From JAYZDP01 sp036337765 (GTDB lineage Bacteria; Acidobacteriota; Thermoanaerobaculia; Multivoradales; Multivoraceae), in the NCBI GenBank assembly GCA_036337765.1, contig JAYZDP010000093.1:1-12027 (forward strand): DNA of 12,027 nucleotides, read 5' to 3'. The notes below the pieces were generated by a model, which searched no databases, was not told the origin of the DNA, and saw only the letters and a program-made list of their open reading frames with translations. This document shows, one piece after another, positions 9,745 to 12,027 of this stretch. How positions within the stretch are numbered: position 1 is the first letter of the stretch; each line of letters starts with the position of its first letter. A program made the translations under genes and the position numbers.

Positions 9745-11937
9745 ATGGACCTCCGCGACCAGATCTACCGCCACCGCAAGAACAACCGGCTCATCTTCGG
9801 GGTGTTGGCGGGAGCGATCGGCGTCTTCACGGCCGTCTACTACTTCATCCTGCGCAGCCAGGAGCTGCCGCCGAATCTGGTCACGAACAACATTCTTCTC
9901 TTCGTGCTGCGCAACATCAATGTGCTGCTGATTCTCGCGGTGCTCTTCGTCCTAGTGCGAGACCTGGTCAAGCTGTGGGTGGAGCGCCGGCAGCGCATCC
10001 TGGGATCGAAATTCAAGACCAAGCTGGTCTCCACCTACATCGCTCTGTCACTGCTACCCGTACTGCTGCTCTTCGCGTACGCCAATGAGCTCATCCAGGG
10101 ATCGATCGAGAACCTGTTCCGCACCCCGGTGCGCAAGGTCCTCGAAGAGGGCTACGCGGTGTCGCAGGAGCTCACGGAGCGCATCTACGCCGCCAACCAA
10201 CGGGGTGCGAACAGCGTTGCGGGCGACATCGCTTCGATCGACCTGATCGACCCCGAGGCGCGGCCGCGGCTCGGCGAGATCCTCACCGCCGGCCTGCGCA
10301 AGGAGGCGCTCGACATCTTGCTGGTCTACAGCGAGACCGAGTTCATCCACGCGGTGCTCGATCCCCAGGCAGGCCCGGTTCAACTCCCTGATCCGGGCAG
10401 CACCTTCCTTCTCACCGCCGTGCGGGAGGGCCAGGCGCGGCGAATCCTCGCCCCACCAGGGCAGGACCTGCGCTTTATCCTGGTCGCGAGCTCGTTCGTG
10501 ACAGCCGCCGAAACCACCGGGGTCCTGGTCGCCGGCACCGTGCTCGATCCCGAGATCGCGGGCAAGAGCGAGAGCCTCGCCAGGGCCTTCCAAGACTACC
10601 GGCAGCTCGAGATCCAAAAACCCGATCTGAAGGCCAGCTACCTGCTGCTCATCCTGATGGTCACACTCGTCATCCTTCTGACCTCGTCCTGGGTGGGTCT
10701 GTATCTCGCCCGGCGAGTCACGGTGCCGATCCAGGCACTCGCCGAAGGCACCCGCCGGGTCGCCGAGGGCGATCTGGAGCACCAGGTCGACGTCGAGGCT
10801 GACGACGAGCTCGGCGTACTGGTCACCTCGTTCAACCGCATGACCGGTGAGCTGCACCAGAACCGAGAGCTCTTGGAGACCAAGAACGAGGAGCTGACCG
10901 AGGCCAACGAGCGCCTGGACGAGGAGCGCAGCCTGATCTCCACGGTCCTGCGCAATGTCGCCGCAGGCGTCATCTCGGTCGACGGCGACGGCACCGTCTC
11001 GACCTGCAACGACGCCGCCCTGTCCATGCTTCAGCAAACCGAGGCGGATCTGCTCGGGTTGCCTCTGTCGGAGGCGTGGAGCTCAGGCGAACGCCGTAAG
11101 CTGCTGTCGCTGGTCGAGAACGCGGAGCCGCCCGCCCACCACGAGATCCAGCTTTTGCTCGGCGGGGACTGGAAGACCCTCGAGGTCGGAATCAGCCCGA
11201 TGGTCGACCCGGCCGGGCAGCGCACCGGGCACGTCGTCGTGCTCGAAGACCTGACGCAGCTCATCCAGGCTCAGAAGCTGGCGACCTGGAACGAGGCCGC
11301 ACGGCGGATCGCGCACGAGATCAAGAATCCATTGACTCCGATCAAGCTCTCCGCCGAGCGGCTGCGCAAGAAGTACCGCGAAAACGACGAAGGACTCGGC
11401 ACGGCGCTTGAGGAGGGCGTCGACACGATCGTGCGCGAAGTCGGGTCGATGAAAGAAATGGTCGACGAGTTCTCGCGCTTCGCGCGCATGCCGCGGCCGA
11501 AGCCGACAACGGTCGACCTCGAGGAGCTCTTCGCCGAGACCTGCCAGCTCTATCGCGACATCAAGCCGGGTCTCGAGCTCGGTTTCAAAGTCGCCCCCGA
11601 CGCACGCTCCGCGAACGTCGACAAGGAGCAGATGAAGGGCGTGCTGGTAAACCTGCTCGACAACGCGATCGAGGCGACGCCCTCACCCGGCCGGGTCGAG
11701 CTGCGCTCGGAGGCGCACAACGGCACGATCTCGCTGCGCGTGGTCGACACCGGCCCCGGCATTCCAGCGGAAACCCGTGAGAAGCTCTTCCTGCCCTACT
11801 ACTCCACGAAGGGGCGCGGCACCGGGCTCGGACTCTCGATCGTGCACCGCGTCGTCACCGACCACAACGGATCGATCCGCGTAGAGGACAACTCACCCAC
11901 CGGCACCGTCTTCACGATCGACCTGCCGCAGGAGTGA
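9745..11937 (+). CDS. ntrY: NtrY-like membrane sensor histidine kinase
   Basis: A 730-residue sensor kinase with NtrY architecture. Three N-terminal membrane helices lie near residues 16-36, 48-73 and 92-114. An extracytoplasmic sensing region follows (about 115-297), then a fourth helix (298-322). HAMP covers about 322-375 (RRVTVPIQALAEGTRRVAEG), then a coiled coil and a PAS domain (about 395-505). In HisKA the phospho-acceptor is His524 in RIAHEIKNPLTPIKLSAERL. The HATPase domain has N box NLLDNAIEA (636-644), G1 DTGPGIP (668-674) and G2 GRGTGLGLSIV (690-700). All catalytic motifs are intact. NtrY kinases pair with NtrX, a sigma-54-type response regulator; no such gene is seen in the 90 nt that remain. 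Co-transcription with the DUF4390 gene (9-nt gap) is likely. The true ligand is unknown, and control of nitrogen metabolism should not be assumed. Confidence 0.93.
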   Translation: MDLRDQIYRHRKNNRLIFGVLAGAIGVFTAVYYFILRSQELPPNLVTNNILLFVLRNINVLLILAVLFVLVRDLVKLWVERRQRILGSKFKTKLVSTYIALSLLPVLLLFAYANELIQGSIENLFRTPVRKVLEEGYAVSQELTERIYAANQRGANSVAGDIASIDLIDPEARPRLGEILTAGLRKEALDILLVYSETEFIHAVLDPQAGPVQLPDPGSTFLLTAVREGQARRILAPPGQDLRFILVASSFVTAAETTGVLVAGTVLDPEIAGKSESLARAFQDYRQLEIQKPDLKASYLLLILMVTLVILLTSSWVGLYLARRVTVPIQALAEGTRRVAEGDLEHQVDVEADDELGVLVTSFNRMTGELHQNRELLETKNEELTEANERLDEERSLISTVLRNVAAGVISVDGDGTVSTCNDAALSMLQQTEADLLGLPLSEAWSSGERRKLLSLVENAEPPAHHEIQLLLGGDWKTLEVGISPMVDPAGQRTGHVVVLEDLTQLIQAQKLATWNEAARRIAHEIKNPLTPIKLSAERLRKKYRENDEGLGTALEEGVDTIVREVGSMKEMVDEFSRFARMPRPKPTTVDLEELFAETCQLYRDIKPGLELGFKVAPDARSANVDKEQMKGVLVNLLDNAIEATPSPGRVELRSEAHNGTISLRVVDTGPGIPAETREKLFLPYYSTKGRGTGLGLSIVHRVVTDHNGSIRVEDNSPTGTVFTIDLPQE

Positions 11938-11970
11938 CCTGCCCCCGCTGACGGCCCGAGGCCCCAAACA

Positions 11971-12027
11971 CTAGGCGCGGGACAAACGATACATGCCGAA
12001 GAACAGATCCCGTATCGACACCCCGCG
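11971..12027 (-). CDS. Possible C-terminal end of a convergent gene, partial
   Basis: Nineteen minus-strand codons run in from the right window edge and end at a TAG (11973-11971). They read RGVSIRDLFFGMYRLSRA, which looks like an ordinary protein C-terminus with mostly G/C third positions. On the plus strand an ATG at 11993 opens MPKNRSRIDTP to the window edge, with only a weak ribosome site. That could instead be the start of the expected NtrX-type partner. The stretch is too short to decide; I slightly prefer the minus-strand reading. Confidence 0.3.
   Translation of the reverse strand, partial: RGVSIRDLFFGMYRLSRA

Noticed and set aside
10054..11037. 327-codon minus-strand frame opposite the histidine kinase
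   Set aside because: It overlaps the membrane, HAMP and PAS regions of an intact kinase on the other strand and shows no domain of its own.

Overview
The window comes from a high-GC Gram-negative bacterium: lpxC means a lipid A outer membrane, and several proteins carry export signals. An Acidobacteriota-like or deltaproteobacterial lineage fits the mix of a GAF-type sigma-54 activator, an Rsb-type partner-switch set, and DUF4390 next to an NtrY-like kinase. That assignment is inference from gene content; there is no rRNA here to settle it.

Minus strand, 1-8104. Two gene blocks follow one another. The upstream block is smpB (7990-7523), uvrA (7529-4641) and a sigma-54 enhancer-binding protein (4636-3161), which overlap or nearly abut. 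A gap of about 270 bp follows, holding a perfect 9-bp-arm inverted repeat (2956-2980) and a strong sigma-54-type -24/-12 element (2938-2924). The second block then reads: a 51-residue predicted membrane protein, an RsbW-like anti-sigma kinase, an RsbV-like STAS antagonist, an RsbU-like GAF/PP2C phosphatase, and a protein-L-isoaspartate methyltransferase with an export signal. The methyltransferase is cut by the left window edge. Spacings are 22, 12, 1 and -3 nt, so this looks like one operon. I propose that the GAF-sensing activator, or another sigma-54 activator, turns on this partner-switch operon, and that envelope protein repair is one of its outputs.

Plus strand, 8180-11937. lpxC (lipid A synthesis) is transcribed divergently from smpB across about 190 bp. 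A 59-bp spacer follows, made almost entirely of three perfect short inverted repeats, the last two overlapping. Then come an exported DUF4390 protein and, 9 nt later, a four-helix NtrY-like histidine kinase with HAMP, PAS, HisKA and HATPase domains. No partner response regulator lies inside the window. The last 90 bp probably hold the C-terminus of a convergent minus-strand gene.

No tRNA, rRNA, CRISPR array, insertion sequence or phage gene was seen. The housekeeping genes (uvrA, smpB, lpxC) look intact and ordinary. The unusual part is the regulatory region 1-4636.
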